The translations under genes were made by a program, and so were the position numbers. Positions 15,075 through 23,311 of a stretch of 33,419 nucleotides of DNA are shown here, piece by piece (positions within the stretch are counted from its first letter, which is position 1; each line of letters begins with the position of its first letter). Source of the stretch: Candidatus Acidiferrales bacterium (GTDB taxonomy: Bacteria; Acidobacteriota; Terriglobia; Acidiferrales; UBA7541); the NCBI GenBank assembly GCA_030037315.1, contig JASHRM010000189.1, positions 1 to 33,419 of the forward strand. The letters run 5' to 3'. The notes under the pieces were generated by a model. That model worked only from the letters and a program-made list of their open reading frames with translations, ran no database searches and was not told where the DNA came from.

Positions 15075-17084
15075 CTACTTCTTGCCCGCGGCAACGCCTT
15101 GCTGTGCTTCTTGGGTAGCCGGCGCGGACGGCGAAGCGAGAGCTGGCGAAGAGGCGCTGGAGGGAGATCCGACAGATCTCACTTCCGGCTCATTCTTCAT
15201 TACGTCCAACAGCGCGCGAGTGATCTGATCGTCAATTTCAGTGACGTGCTCACGAGTAACCGGGTAGCGGATAATCAACTCGAGGGACGATTGCGTAAAT
15301 CGCAAGCGGGTTTGTGGCGATGGCATCTCGACCGGCAAGTTCAGCGTGCGTTCCATCCGGCGGTATTGCTGTTCGAGATTGTCGCGATATGTGGCGAAAA
15401 CTGCATTCACTGCTTTCAGGATCCGCTTTTCGAGCAAGGTGTAATCGCTGTCGGTTGCAAGCGTCATCGTCACTTCGTGCCAGCGGAAATCCGTTCCGGG
15501 GATCTGTTTGAAAAAACCTGCCGTCGGCTGGAAGATGATTGCGTTCGGGAATTCCACCGTGCGGCCGGTGGGCATGCCTTCGATCCCGGTTGTCGAGTCA
15601 GCGAGTTCCATAAGCGACAAGCGCATCAAATCAATGTCAACGACATTTCCTGTGGTGCCTCCGATCTGAATGCGATCGCCCACGCGAAGGCCGTATTTGC
15701 CCAAGAGAACGAAATAACCCACCGCTGATTGAATGACGTTCTGCAAGCTCACCGCCAGCCCCGCGACGATCAACCCCGCAAACGTCGTGAATGATCCGAG
15801 GTCGGTTGAAAAACTGAACGCGATGATAATCGCGTAAACGCAAAACATCACGATTCGCCGCACGAGCAAAAATTGGTGCCGGCGGCGGACGTCTGGAACG
15901 TAGCGGACCGTGCCACGTCGCCAAAGTTCTGAAATCGCCGCGGCAACCAACAAGATAAAGGCAAGAGTTATCAGCCGAACGGCGAGGCTTTTCAGCTCGG
16001 CCTTTTGCCGGCTATCGATCAGGTCGAGCCAGCTTGTGAGCTGTGATCTGTAGCGGTCCAGCAGAATGCTTTCCTTGGCCAGCGGAAGAAAAATTCCGGA
16101 CGATTGCTTGAATTGAGCCTGAAGCTGATCGATTTGATCGATGCGCTGGTTGACTGCGGCAGCGCCTGCGGTTGTTGTGGTTTGACTCGCTAGATCGTTT
16201 GCCTGACGCGCTGCTTGCTGCAGCGACTTCACCAGTGGCGACATCGTGCTGCGCACGACCTGTTTGAACGCCTCCGTTTTCTCAATCTCTGAGTTCAGAG
16301 TTTGCGCCTTCGCTCGCAAATCCCAGAGATCGGAGGCCAGCCCGATAATTCCAGAGGCTGGCGGACGGCTTGACGTGGGAATGGTGACAGAAGGATTTGC
16401 ATTGGAAGAGTTTTGCTGCGGCGGTTTTGTATCGTTGGACGTATCCGTTCGCGCTTCGGGAACGGACTGCTCCAATTCATCGACTTGCGTGAGCAGATCG
16501 TTCGTTTTGCTCGTCGATTGGTTTGCTCCTGTCGCAAACTGAAGGATCGTCTTCAAAGTGTCCCGGCGCGTCTCGAGCAAGTCGAGTTCGCTTTGAGCCG
16601 CCGAGATATTGGATTCAAGAACCGTTCGCGCACGGCCTGCGGTGCGGGGCAATTTGGCTTTCAAAGCATCCACCGCCGATTGTTTTTGCTGTACGGTGTC
16701 GTCAGCCTTCGCAACAAGCTGCGCGATGTTTTGTACGTTGCTCGGAGCCGATTCATTCGCGTTCCGAGTTTGCGCCGGATTTTGACTTGCGATTGCTTCC
16801 GCCATCGCCCGGGCATAATCAAATGAGAGCGAAAGCGCCTGATTCGCAAGCTGTTTGTTGTTGTAGACAAAGAGAACTTCCGTGGGTTCCTGCGCCAGGC
16901 GCTGTTCAGCTGTTGTGCCGCGGTACCACTCGATGCTTTGATTCAGAAATGCGACCACCTGCTGAGGATCTTGCGTCGAGGGCTTGGAGTTATCCGTCTG
17001 CGCAGACAAGCAAGCAGCAGCGGACAGAGCCAGCAGAACGCCGATCGCTTTGCGACGAAGGCGAAATTTGCGACGCCTTTGCAT
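15075..17084 (-). CDS. MscS-type mechanosensitive channel with large periplasmic coiled-coil domain
   Basis: A 669-residue protein. A signal peptide (MQRRRKFRLRRK then a hydrophobic stretch to ACLSA) is followed by about 330 residues of Gln/Ala-rich helical sequence with coiled-coil character and a Ser/Pro-rich linker. Two helices follow (about 367-385 and 408-425), then the Gly/Ala-rich pore helix FAGLIVAGLAVSLQNVIQSAVGYF (about 435-458). The MscS beta-domain comes next (LRVGDRIQIGGTTGNVVDI) and then a soluble alpha/beta cage. Function: release of solutes under membrane tension; the long extracytoplasmic part recalls MscK/YnaI-type enlarged channels. I chose ATG 17084; a TTG at 17120 in the same frame overlaps a -35-like box. 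Confidence 0.9.
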   Translation of the reverse strand: MQRRRKFRLRRKAIGVLLALSAAACLSAQTDNSKPSTQDPQQVVAFLNQSIEWYRGTTAEQRLAQEPTEVLFVYNNKQLANQALSLSFDYARAMAEAIASQNPAQTRNANESAPSNVQNIAQLVAKADDTVQQKQSAVDALKAKLPRTAGRARTVLESNISAAQSELDLLETRRDTLKTILQFATGANQSTSKTNDLLTQVDELEQSVPEARTDTSNDTKPPQQNSSNANPSVTIPTSSRPPASGIIGLASDLWDLRAKAQTLNSEIEKTEAFKQVVRSTMSPLVKSLQQAARQANDLASQTTTTAGAAAVNQRIDQIDQLQAQFKQSSGIFLPLAKESILLDRYRSQLTSWLDLIDSRQKAELKSLAVRLITLAFILLVAAAISELWRRGTVRYVPDVRRRHQFLLVRRIVMFCVYAIIIAFSFSTDLGSFTTFAGLIVAGLAVSLQNVIQSAVGYFVLLGKYGLRVGDRIQIGGTTGNVVDIDLMRLSLMELADSTTGIEGMPTGRTVEFPNAIIFQPTAGFFKQIPGTDFRWHEVTMTLATDSDYTLLEKRILKAVNAVFATYRDNLEQQYRRMERTLNLPVEMPSPQTRLRFTQSSLELIIRYPVTREHVTEIDDQITRALLDVMKNEPEVRSVGSPSSASSPALASPSAPATQEAQQGVAAGKK

Positions 17085-17090
17085 GTCCTC

Positions 17091-17120
17091 TTTAGATGAA
17101 GTAGTGATGGAACTGGTCAA
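17091..17120 (-). promoter_or_regulatory. possible promoter giving a leaderless MscS mRNA
   Basis: TTGACC (17115-17120) and TCTAAA (17091-17096) on the minus strand are 18 nt apart. A start 7 nt after the -10 would fall on the ATG at 17084. Matches are 5/6 and 4/6. Confidence 0.3.
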
Positions 17121-17187
17121 CTGGATTTCCGCATATCAGGAATGCGAATTCAGAAAATGCTTGGCGAGGTGTAAGCGAGAATCGAGG

Positions 17188-17847
17188 TTATTTCTGGCGG
17201 GATTGCAGCTGATGATAGCCGTGCTGCTTGCGTGCTTCGGCGAGACCCTTGCCGTTTCTGACTGCGTTGCGAATCGCGTCTTCGGCTTTAGCAATTTTTT
17301 CGGCGAGGGCGAGAATCTCGGCCTCGTGCCGGCGCGGGATCACGACCACTCCGTCCGAATCGCCGCGCAGAATGTCTCCCGGCGAAACTCGTGCGTCGCC
17401 GATCGTGATCGTGATTTCAGTAGCGTCGAGCTGGACGCGGTCTTTGCCCGTTCGCATGGAATAGCTCCGGCTATAAATCGGATAACCAAGTTCAAAGCAC
17501 AGCGCTGTATCGCGGCAAGCGCCATCAATCACAGTGCCCGCGATTCCACGACGATCTGCGATTTCCGTGAGAATGTCGCCCCAAACAGTTGCGTTCTCCC
17601 GACCGCCATTGTCGATGGCGATGACCGAACCTGGAGCGACATCATCGATAAATTCGCCAACTGTGCCCGCCGGTTTTCCTACGGGCCCGTAAAGAATCGT
17701 GAACGCCCGCCCAGTGAGACGAAAGCGATGATCGCGCGGCTTGATGTTCAGGCACTGACCGGCTATGCCGAGTTTATCGAGCGCGTCACTGATTGTCGCC
17801 GTATCGAGCTTGCTTGCGCTATCAACGGCGGCATCTTGGTTAGGCAA
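17188..17847 (-). CDS. RraA-family aldolase (HMG/CHA aldolase-like), copy 1
   Basis: A 219-residue RraA-fold protein. The active-site motif of 4-hydroxy-4-methyl-2-oxoglutarate/4-carboxy-4-hydroxy-2-oxoadipate aldolases is intact: WGDILTEIADRRGIAGTVIDGACRD, in which the Arg-Asp pair binds substrate and metal. The C-terminal PGDILRGDSDGVVVIPR is also canonical. These Mg-dependent enzymes split 4-carboxy-4-hydroxy-2-oxoadipate into pyruvate and oxaloacetate (the LigK step). Translation starts at TTG (17847) with AGAGGTGA 7 nt upstream; this site overlaps the stop of the second RraA gene 6 nt away, so coupling is likely. It is the last gene of the ligJ operon. An RNase E regulator role is unlikely in this context. 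Confidence 0.85.
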   Translation of the reverse strand: MPNQDAAVDSASKLDTATISDALDKLGIAGQCLNIKPRDHRFRLTGRAFTILYGPVGKPAGTVGEFIDDVAPGSVIAIDNGGRENATVWGDILTEIADRRGIAGTVIDGACRDTALCFELGYPIYSRSYSMRTGKDRVQLDATEITITIGDARVSPGDILRGDSDGVVVIPRRHEAEILALAEKIAKAEDAIRNAVRNGKGLAEARKQHGYHQLQSRQK

Positions 17848-17853
17848 CTGGCG

Positions 17854-18522
17854 TCACCTCTTCAGCATGTCTTCGTAGTTCGCGCCCATGACTTCGGAAA
17901 TCGGCCGGCCGCGACGAAGGTCTTCCGCCATAGCTGCCTCACGCGCGACGATTTGCTCGGCAGTCGACAAGACTCTTTCGATGTTTGCTCCGGCAATGAA
18001 AACCACACCGCTCCCGTCGGCAATGGCGTAATCGCCAGGATTCACCTGAACGTTACCGATCGTTACCGGGCCGCCGGTTGCGAGTTCAACGATGCGGCCG
18101 CGCGCCGTAAACGTGGTGGTCGCACTTGCAAACACGGGGAAATCAAGCTGCCGCGCTTCGTCGATATCGCGCACCGGACCATCCGCGATGACTCCGGCGA
18201 CTTTGCGGAGCTTTGCGCCCAGCGTGAGAATTCCACCCCAGCTTGCCGCATTTACGCCGCTGTGTTGTTCGATCACGATGATGTCGCCAGGCTGGGCGGC
18301 TTCGATCGCAGTGGTGCTCACATGGCGCGGTTTTCCCGGTGGCGGCTGACCGACTCCCAACTTGACGGTTAGGACGCGGCCGGCGATGCGGCCAGAGCCG
18401 GATAGCCGCGCAAAACCTGCCACTGCCCCCGACAGACGCAGTTTATCGAGGGCGTCCGAAACGGCACAGGCATCGGCGCGCTTCAACCGCTCGACGAAAT
18501 CGTTTGATGAACCCGCGTTCAT
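17854..18522 (-). CDS. RraA-family aldolase-like protein, copy 2
   Basis: The 222-residue product begins at ATG 18522 (MNAGSSNDFVERL); the frame is open further upstream but that part overlaps the dioxygenase gene and has no family similarity. It keeps the active-site block ASWGGILTLGAKLRKVAGVI followed by ADGPVRD with the Arg-Asp pair. The later motif, DxDGVVxIP in active homologs, is changed to ADGSGVVFIAG. It is clearly paralogous to the neighbouring copy (both start with SDALDKL blocks) but only distantly similar. It lies 19 nt after the dioxygenase stop and has no good Shine-Dalgarno. The two may have different substrates or form a mixed oligomer. Confidence 0.82.
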   Translation of the reverse strand: MNAGSSNDFVERLKRADACAVSDALDKLRLSGAVAGFARLSGSGRIAGRVLTVKLGVGQPPPGKPRHVSTTAIEAAQPGDIIVIEQHSGVNAASWGGILTLGAKLRKVAGVIADGPVRDIDEARQLDFPVFASATTTFTARGRIVELATGGPVTIGNVQVNPGDYAIADGSGVVFIAGANIERVLSTAEQIVAREAAMAEDLRRGRPISEVMGANYEDMLKR

Positions 18523-18541
18523 TGATTGCTTTTTTCGAATT

Positions 18542-19549
18542 TCACTGCCAATAGACGAAGCCCATCGCGCTGCCTGTGCCAGCTTCCGTGCGATAGCATG
18601 CCACGTAATCCACGAGGTGCATTTTCTTTTCGAGTGAATCCATCCCGACTGAAAGCGGCATCCAGTTCCGAATCTCGCAGGTGTTTCCAAGCAGGTAAGT
18701 TTCAGGTATCGCGGCGAGTGCTTCTTCGTCTCGCGTCTGCATGGCTTTCAGAATGCGCTGATCGAGTTCTTCGTCGATCACAAAGTGTGTTAAGCCGCCT
18801 GAGGCGAAAACGGCCACTTTCGCGTCTTCCTTCCAGCTCTCGATCGCTTTCATTAGCGCGCGTCCGAATTTGAGGCAGCGAGCAATTTTGGGGCGGTTGT
18901 TTGGAATGCCAGCGTTCAAGAACATCGGAACAGTCGGCGGAGGCGCGTCCCGCATGATTCTCCGGAAGAGAAAGCCAAACGCGTGGGGTATTCCGTGCTC
19001 GTGTCCATTTACCTTGGGTAGTTTGGACGATTCCGAGACATCGAATTCCTGATCGATCAACGATTTCACCAAATGAACGGCAAGATCCTGCTGGCCATCA
19101 TAAACGGCGCCTCCCGGCGGGCAGTGCCCGATTTCTGCGATGGCAATTCCGGGAGGCATTTTGGCCTTGGCTTCCTCTGTCTCCGGGATGTTCTCGATTT
19201 TGCTTCCCGCAAAGACCAGGAACGCGGGCGTATTTTCGTCTGTGAAAAGCTCGCGCTGGTCGTTGCCGATGATGACGGTCACATCCGGTTTCACTTCCGC
19301 AAATTTCGCGGCTAGTTTATCGAGGGCGCTTTGACATGCGTCGTAACGTTTCTTGCGTTCTTCGGGTGTGATCGCTGACGCAAATCCAGGTTGGCGAGCG
19401 GCCAGCAATTTTGGAAAATCGTAAGCCTCGCCTCGGTAGAAGTGTCTTTGATTTTTGCGGTCGGCCTCGCCGCGAAGGTGCCACATATCGGGCGGAGTGG
19501 AGAGCATCGGCCCGTGCGATGAGCCGATCCCTAAAACGATCCTGGCCAT
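18542..19549 (-). CDS. LigB/DesZ-type extradiol ring-cleavage dioxygenase (class III)
   Basis: A 335-residue single-chain dioxygenase of the protocatechuate 4,5-dioxygenase/3-O-methylgallate dioxygenase family, which opens catechol-type rings using Fe(II). It starts MARIVLGIGSSHGPMLSTPP, with His12 matching the first iron ligand of LigB. NGHEHGIPHAFGF supplies the catalytic His (His185), and FASGGLTHFVIDEELD holds the carboxylate ligand region (Glu260/261). The position of the second His ligand in LigB (NDH) is Gln98 here (GNDQ). AGGAGG stands 7 nt before the ATG. The length is closer to DesZ (methylgallate) than to gallate dioxygenases of about 420 residues. Neighbouring ligJ and RraA genes support cleavage of gallate or methylgallate. 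Confidence 0.88.
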   Translation of the reverse strand: MARIVLGIGSSHGPMLSTPPDMWHLRGEADRKNQRHFYRGEAYDFPKLLAARQPGFASAITPEERKKRYDACQSALDKLAAKFAEVKPDVTVIIGNDQRELFTDENTPAFLVFAGSKIENIPETEEAKAKMPPGIAIAEIGHCPPGGAVYDGQQDLAVHLVKSLIDQEFDVSESSKLPKVNGHEHGIPHAFGFLFRRIMRDAPPPTVPMFLNAGIPNNRPKIARCLKFGRALMKAIESWKEDAKVAVFASGGLTHFVIDEELDQRILKAMQTRDEEALAAIPETYLLGNTCEIRNWMPLSVGMDSLEKKMHLVDYVACYRTEAGTGSAMGFVYWQ

Positions 19550-19586
19550 GATTCACCCTCCTGCCGGTCTTCTAACCCCGAGGCTT

Positions 19587-20693
19587 CTAGCCCCACACCG
19601 TCCGCGCGGCGTCCACAACCAGTTCAAGCTTGGCCCACTGCTGATCTTCTGTGATGAGATTGCCCTCCAGCGTCGAGGCGAATCCGCACTGAGGGCTCAA
19701 CCCCAAATTCTCAAGAGGGAGATATTTGCATGCCTCTCGGATTCGGGCGGCAATGGACTCGGCGGTTTCCAACTCGGGACGTTTGGAGCTGATCAGGCCT
19801 AAAACAGCGACCTTGTTTTTCGGAACGAAGCGCAATGGCTCGAAGGTTCCCGAACGGGCGTCATCATACTCCAGCAGAAACCGGTCGACCGCCAGCGTAC
19901 CGAACAACTTTTCCGCAATGGCGTCGTAACCGCCCTCGGCATACCAATGACTGCGGCTATTTCCGCGGCAAAGATGGATCGCAAGAGTGACTCCTGGCTT
20001 TCGGGCAGCTTCGAAGCACGCATTATCAGCACGTATTGATTCTTCGAGCCACGGCTCGGGCTCCATTTGCATTTCCGTCCGAATCCATTCGCGCCACTTC
20101 GGATCCATAAAATAGCTGTAGCGGGGCGCGTCGATCTGTACGTAACTCACGCCTTCCGCCGCCAAGCGCGCCACTTCTCTCTTAACGATGTCGACAACGT
20201 CCCACAGCATCGCCGAATAACTTGGATAAGCCCGTTCGGATTTGCCGCGCTTGTAGGAAATCGCCGGGAATTGCGTCGCGCTGGGCAAAGTGATTTTGAT
20301 AGGGCCCGGGCTGTGCTGCTTGAGGAAGGGAAGCTCATGGCCCGTTAGCGGTTTGACGGCGTGAATTTTTTCGACGACCACGCCAGCCACTCGGCCACGG
20401 CCCAGCGTCGATCCGCCGGCGGCTGCCGTATTCCAACTGCGCGGAACGCCGTCACCAAAATCGAAACCGCGAACCGCGTCGGTGAAATCGCCCATGAAGT
20501 TCGAGCGGCGGAATTCGCCGTCCGTGAAAATTTCGAAGCCCAGCTCTTTTTGTTTTGCAAGCACTCGCAGGATGGATTTGTCTTCGACTTCCCGAAGCCG
20601 GGCTGGATCGGGTGGATCGGCGCGCCGGGCTTCAAGAAGCTCCAGTGGGCGCAAAAAACTGCCAACCTGATCGGCTCGAAATCGTACGGACAT
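19587..20693 (-). CDS. MetE C-terminal-like zinc methyltransferase
   Basis: A 368-residue TIM-barrel protein similar to the catalytic half of cobalamin-independent methionine synthase (YxjG/YxjH-like; UROD/MetE superfamily). All four zinc ligands are present: His240 and Cys242 in IHLCRGN, Glu275 in LLEYDDARSG and Cys336 in LSPQCGFAS. EVEDKSILRVLAKQKE and FEIFTDGEFRR near the N-terminus match the family. The N-terminal half of true MetE is absent. It would transfer a methyl group to a zinc-bound thiol. The ATG lies 11 nt after the ligJ stop and the dioxygenase gene follows 37 nt after its own stop. Inside an aromatic-cleavage operon a role in removing or recycling methoxyl-derived methyl groups is possible (inference). 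Confidence 0.85.
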   Translation of the reverse strand: MSVRFRADQVGSFLRPLELLEARRADPPDPARLREVEDKSILRVLAKQKELGFEIFTDGEFRRSNFMGDFTDAVRGFDFGDGVPRSWNTAAAGGSTLGRGRVAGVVVEKIHAVKPLTGHELPFLKQHSPGPIKITLPSATQFPAISYKRGKSERAYPSYSAMLWDVVDIVKREVARLAAEGVSYVQIDAPRYSYFMDPKWREWIRTEMQMEPEPWLEESIRADNACFEAARKPGVTLAIHLCRGNSRSHWYAEGGYDAIAEKLFGTLAVDRFLLEYDDARSGTFEPLRFVPKNKVAVLGLISSKRPELETAESIAARIREACKYLPLENLGLSPQCGFASTLEGNLITEDQQWAKLELVVDAARTVWG

Positions 20694-20704
20694 CTGAGTT
20701 CTCT

Positions 20705-21730
20705 CTAAGCGGCTGTTTTCGCGCCGACGTCGAGTCGGAAAAGTTTCTTGGCGTTGTCTTCGAAGATCAGCTTCTTATCGGCCGCGCTCAGCCAATCGAA
20801 GCCATCGATGTAAACTCTCACGTCATCCATCCATTTTCCTGTCTTTGGATCCTTGGCAGTGCCTACTCCTGGCCGTTCAGTGCCAAAAACGCAGCGATCT
20901 GCGCCAACGGTCTTGATTAGAAGTTCGCATGCGAGGGGGGTGTATAGTACCGTGTCGAAATAAAGTTTTCGCAAGTTATCGATGAAATTGACTGCGCCGC
21001 GGCGCAGCGACGGCGCGATGAATCTTCCCGCGTGATACGGCACGGCGCCGCCGCCATGCGAGCAAACCATCTTCAGTTTTGGAAAGTCCTGGAACACACG
21101 CGACCCCGCGAGCGAAATCACGGAGATTGTTTCTTCATTGATGAAATGCGTTGAATAGCTGTGGCGCGACGAGCGGCAGCCGGCGCCGTGGATGTATCCG
21201 GGAACGTCCAACTCAACCAGCTTCTGGTACAAAGGATACCAAAACTCATCGCCCATGCCCGGCGTATCGTAGTTCGATGCTTCGCTGGGATCGGGATTAA
21301 TCAAGCAGCCGACGAAGCCGAATTCCCTCACGCAACGCTCGAGTTCAGCGATGCAGTCTTTTGGACTGATACCGGGCGTCTGGGGAAGACCGCAAACGCC
21401 TCGAAAGACATCGGGAAAAAGCCGGCACTGCTGCGCGACCAGATTGTTGCACTCCTCGATGAACCACTGAGAAACCTTGGCCGGTTTCTCCGCGTGCATC
21501 ATTTGAAACGGGCGGGGCGAAAGCAACTGCAGATCGGTGCCGACTTCCTTCAGAAGATCCAAATGAGACTTGCCGGTGCCGAACGTTGGCTGCCTGAGAA
21601 ACGCAACCATTTCGTCGTCGCTTACTTCGACTTTTCCACGCCCGTGTGAGCCACGATGAGAGACGATGTTCGCTTTATACACATACAGCGAGTCTGGTGC
21701 GGTGAGATGTCCATGAACGTCGATTACCAT
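20705..21730 (-). CDS. ligJ: 4-oxalomesaconate hydratase
   Basis: A 341-residue amidohydrolase-superfamily enzyme that hydrates 4-oxalomesaconate to 4-carboxy-4-hydroxy-2-oxoadipate. The match to Sphingobium LigJ is visible throughout: VIDVHGHLTAP (His6, His8), SHRGSHGRGKVEV, LQLLSPRPFQMMHAEKPAKV, LINPDP, IHGAG (His181), HFINEETIS, CSHGGGAVPYHAGRF (His225), LYFDTVLYT and FGTERPGVG (Glu285, equivalent to the catalytic Glu of LigJ). The length is normal. The ATG has a G-rich site (GGGGGGAG) with very short spacing. It is the first gene of the five-gene minus-strand operon and divergent from the MFS transporter. Confidence 0.92.
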   Translation of the reverse strand: MVIDVHGHLTAPDSLYVYKANIVSHRGSHGRGKVEVSDDEMVAFLRQPTFGTGKSHLDLLKEVGTDLQLLSPRPFQMMHAEKPAKVSQWFIEECNNLVAQQCRLFPDVFRGVCGLPQTPGISPKDCIAELERCVREFGFVGCLINPDPSEASNYDTPGMGDEFWYPLYQKLVELDVPGYIHGAGCRSSRHSYSTHFINEETISVISLAGSRVFQDFPKLKMVCSHGGGAVPYHAGRFIAPSLRRGAVNFIDNLRKLYFDTVLYTPLACELLIKTVGADRCVFGTERPGVGTAKDPKTGKWMDDVRVYIDGFDWLSAADKKLIFEDNAKKLFRLDVGAKTAA

Positions 21731-21765
21731 GCTCCCCCCAATTCAAAACGCACGGCGCTACGCCT

Positions 21766-21794
21766 GTCTTATCTCCTGCAACCTCGCATGTCAA
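21766..21794 (-). promoter_or_regulatory. promoter of the ligJ operon
   Basis: TTGACA (21789-21794, full consensus) and TAAGAC (21766-21771, 3/6) on the minus strand are separated by 17 nt and lie about 40 nt upstream of the ligJ ATG. The weak -10 suggests dependence on an activator. Confidence 0.5.
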
Positions 21795-21852
21795 CCGAAT
21801 CGAAATCGAGGCAGCTTCCAACCGAGATTCCGAGTGCCGGATGCGTAGGATG

Positions 21853-21881
21853 TTGACACACATGCGGGTAAGGCATAGGCT
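21853..21881 (+). promoter_or_regulatory. promoter of the MFS transporter
   Basis: TTGACA (21853-21858, full consensus) and TAGGCT (21876-21881, 3/6) are separated by 17 nt and lie 35 nt before the ATG at 21917. The architecture mirrors the divergent ligJ promoter. Confidence 0.5.
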
Positions 21882-21916
21882 CCGGGGAATTTTGACGCGC
21901 CAGCCGAAAGGAAACG

Positions 21917-23224
21917 ATGTCTGCGCTCGACCCAACCGCAGAGAAGGTGCAGGGCGTGATGTCGAAGCCCGGCGCAGCGGCGTATTACGGCCTGGCGATT
22001 TTGACCGTGATCTACTCGCTGAACTTTCTGGATCGTACGGTTATCAACATCCTGATCGATCCGATCAAGCAGACCTACCACCTTTCCGACAAGGTGATGG
22101 GTTTCATCTCCGGCTTTGGCTTCGTGATCATGTACTCGATCCTGGCCGCGCCGGTGGCTCGATGGGCCGATCGCGGAAATCGCCGAAACCTCATTACTTG
22201 GGGACTGGTGATCTGGAGCGGGATGACGGCTCTCGGAGGGGTCGCGCGGAACGCGGTTCAACTGACCCTTTCGCGTTTCGGAGTAGGCGTTGGCGAAGCT
22301 GCGGGCACAGCGCCTTCGACTTCGATGATCTCCGATTTTTTTCCTGGAGATCGAAGGTCAACAGCAATGGCCATGTATCAGCTTGGACCTGTGATCGGCG
22401 GCTCTTTGGGAGCGTTCATCGGCGGCTGGGTGAACCATCACTACGGATGGCACGACGCGTTCCTTGTCGCCGGCGCGCCAGGCCTGCTGGTGGCGCTGAT
22501 TCTGCGATTCACCGTCAGAGAACCTCTGCGGGGCAGTTCTGAACGCACGGTGGTGAATACAAGCCAACAGAAATTTTTCAAGACGCTGCGTTTCATATGG
22601 CAGCAGCGGTGTTACATGGTCGTGCTGTTTGGATTTTGCTTCACCACGTTCACCCAATTCGGAGTTGGCACATGGGCCGCACCGTTCTTGGGCAGAATCC
22701 ATCACCTGAACACCGCACAGATCGGGACCTACATCGGAACCATCCGCGCAGCGGCAGGTTTCTCCGGCACTTTGGCGGGCGGATACCTTTCGGATTGGGC
22801 CGGACGCCGTGACATTCGCTGGAAAATTTACGTATCGGGCATTTGCTCGGTGCTTGCGTGCCCCGGCGTGTTGCTTTTTGTTTTTTCACATAGCCTTCTC
22901 TGGTGCCTCGTGGGCTTTACGATTGTCTCTGCCGCGTCGCCTGTACACGTGGGACCGATTGTCGCCGTCTCGCATTCGGTCGTGCGAGTCGGCATGCGCG
23001 CATTCGCCACTTCGATTCTCTACTTGATTTCCGAGTTAATAGGGCTGGGATTGGGTCCACTTCTAATTGGAGTATTTAACGACCACTACGCGCACCGGCT
23101 CGGTGTTGGTGTGATTCGGTATTCGATGGCCACGGCTGCGCTTACGACACTGTTTGGAGGACTTTTGTTTTGCTTGGCCGCACAGTTTCTGCGTAGGGAC
23201 ATGGAGCGCGCCGCCTCAGAATAA
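21917..23224 (+). CDS. MFS transporter (spinster-like), probable aromatic acid uptake
   Basis: A 435-residue major facilitator with about 12 helices. Helix 1 contains YSLNFLDRTVINILIDPIK and loop 2-3 has the Asp-Arg-Gly motif (RWADRGNRR). The helix 4-5 region reads RFGVGVGEAAGTAPSTSMI, and FFPGDRRSTAMAMYQLG is typical of the spinster-like/anion-cation symporter groups. AAAGGAAACG gives a good ribosome site before the ATG. It is divergent from ligJ, so import of the aromatic substrate of that operon is a reasonable inference; the sequence alone does not fix the substrate. The downstream amidohydrolase gene begins 87 nt after the stop. Confidence 0.9.
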   Translation: MSALDPTAEKVQGVMSKPGAAAYYGLAILTVIYSLNFLDRTVINILIDPIKQTYHLSDKVMGFISGFGFVIMYSILAAPVARWADRGNRRNLITWGLVIWSGMTALGGVARNAVQLTLSRFGVGVGEAAGTAPSTSMISDFFPGDRRSTAMAMYQLGPVIGGSLGAFIGGWVNHHYGWHDAFLVAGAPGLLVALILRFTVREPLRGSSERTVVNTSQQKFFKTLRFIWQQRCYMVVLFGFCFTTFTQFGVGTWAAPFLGRIHHLNTAQIGTYIGTIRAAAGFSGTLAGGYLSDWAGRRDIRWKIYVSGICSVLACPGVLLFVFSHSLLWCLVGFTIVSAASPVHVGPIVAVSHSVVRVGMRAFATSILYLISELIGLGLGPLLIGVFNDHYAHRLGVGVIRYSMATAALTTLFGGLLFCLAAQFLRRDMERAASE

Positions 23225-23311
23225 ATTTTCGAATCAAATTTCTTCCCCCCGCGTAAATTGATCGATTCGCGGGCCGCGTGCTAGATTCTCAGCGTTCTCG
23301 GAGGAATCGCA

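Noticed and set aside
16984-18372. Open frame of 462 codons on the plus strand
   Set aside because: It lies antisense to the start of the MscS gene and both RraA genes, whose products have clear family motifs; it has no recognisable domain and is a codon-bias shadow.
17188-18522. RraA proteins as RNase E inhibitors or menaquinone methyltransferases
   Set aside because: The aldolase Arg-Asp motif and the ligJ/dioxygenase context favour the HMG/CHA aldolase branch; the methyltransferase label is an old misannotation.
18523-18690. Upstream extension of the second RraA gene
   Set aside because: The added 56 residues overlap the 3' end of the dioxygenase gene and do not resemble RraA proteins; the internal ATG at 18522 fits the family start.
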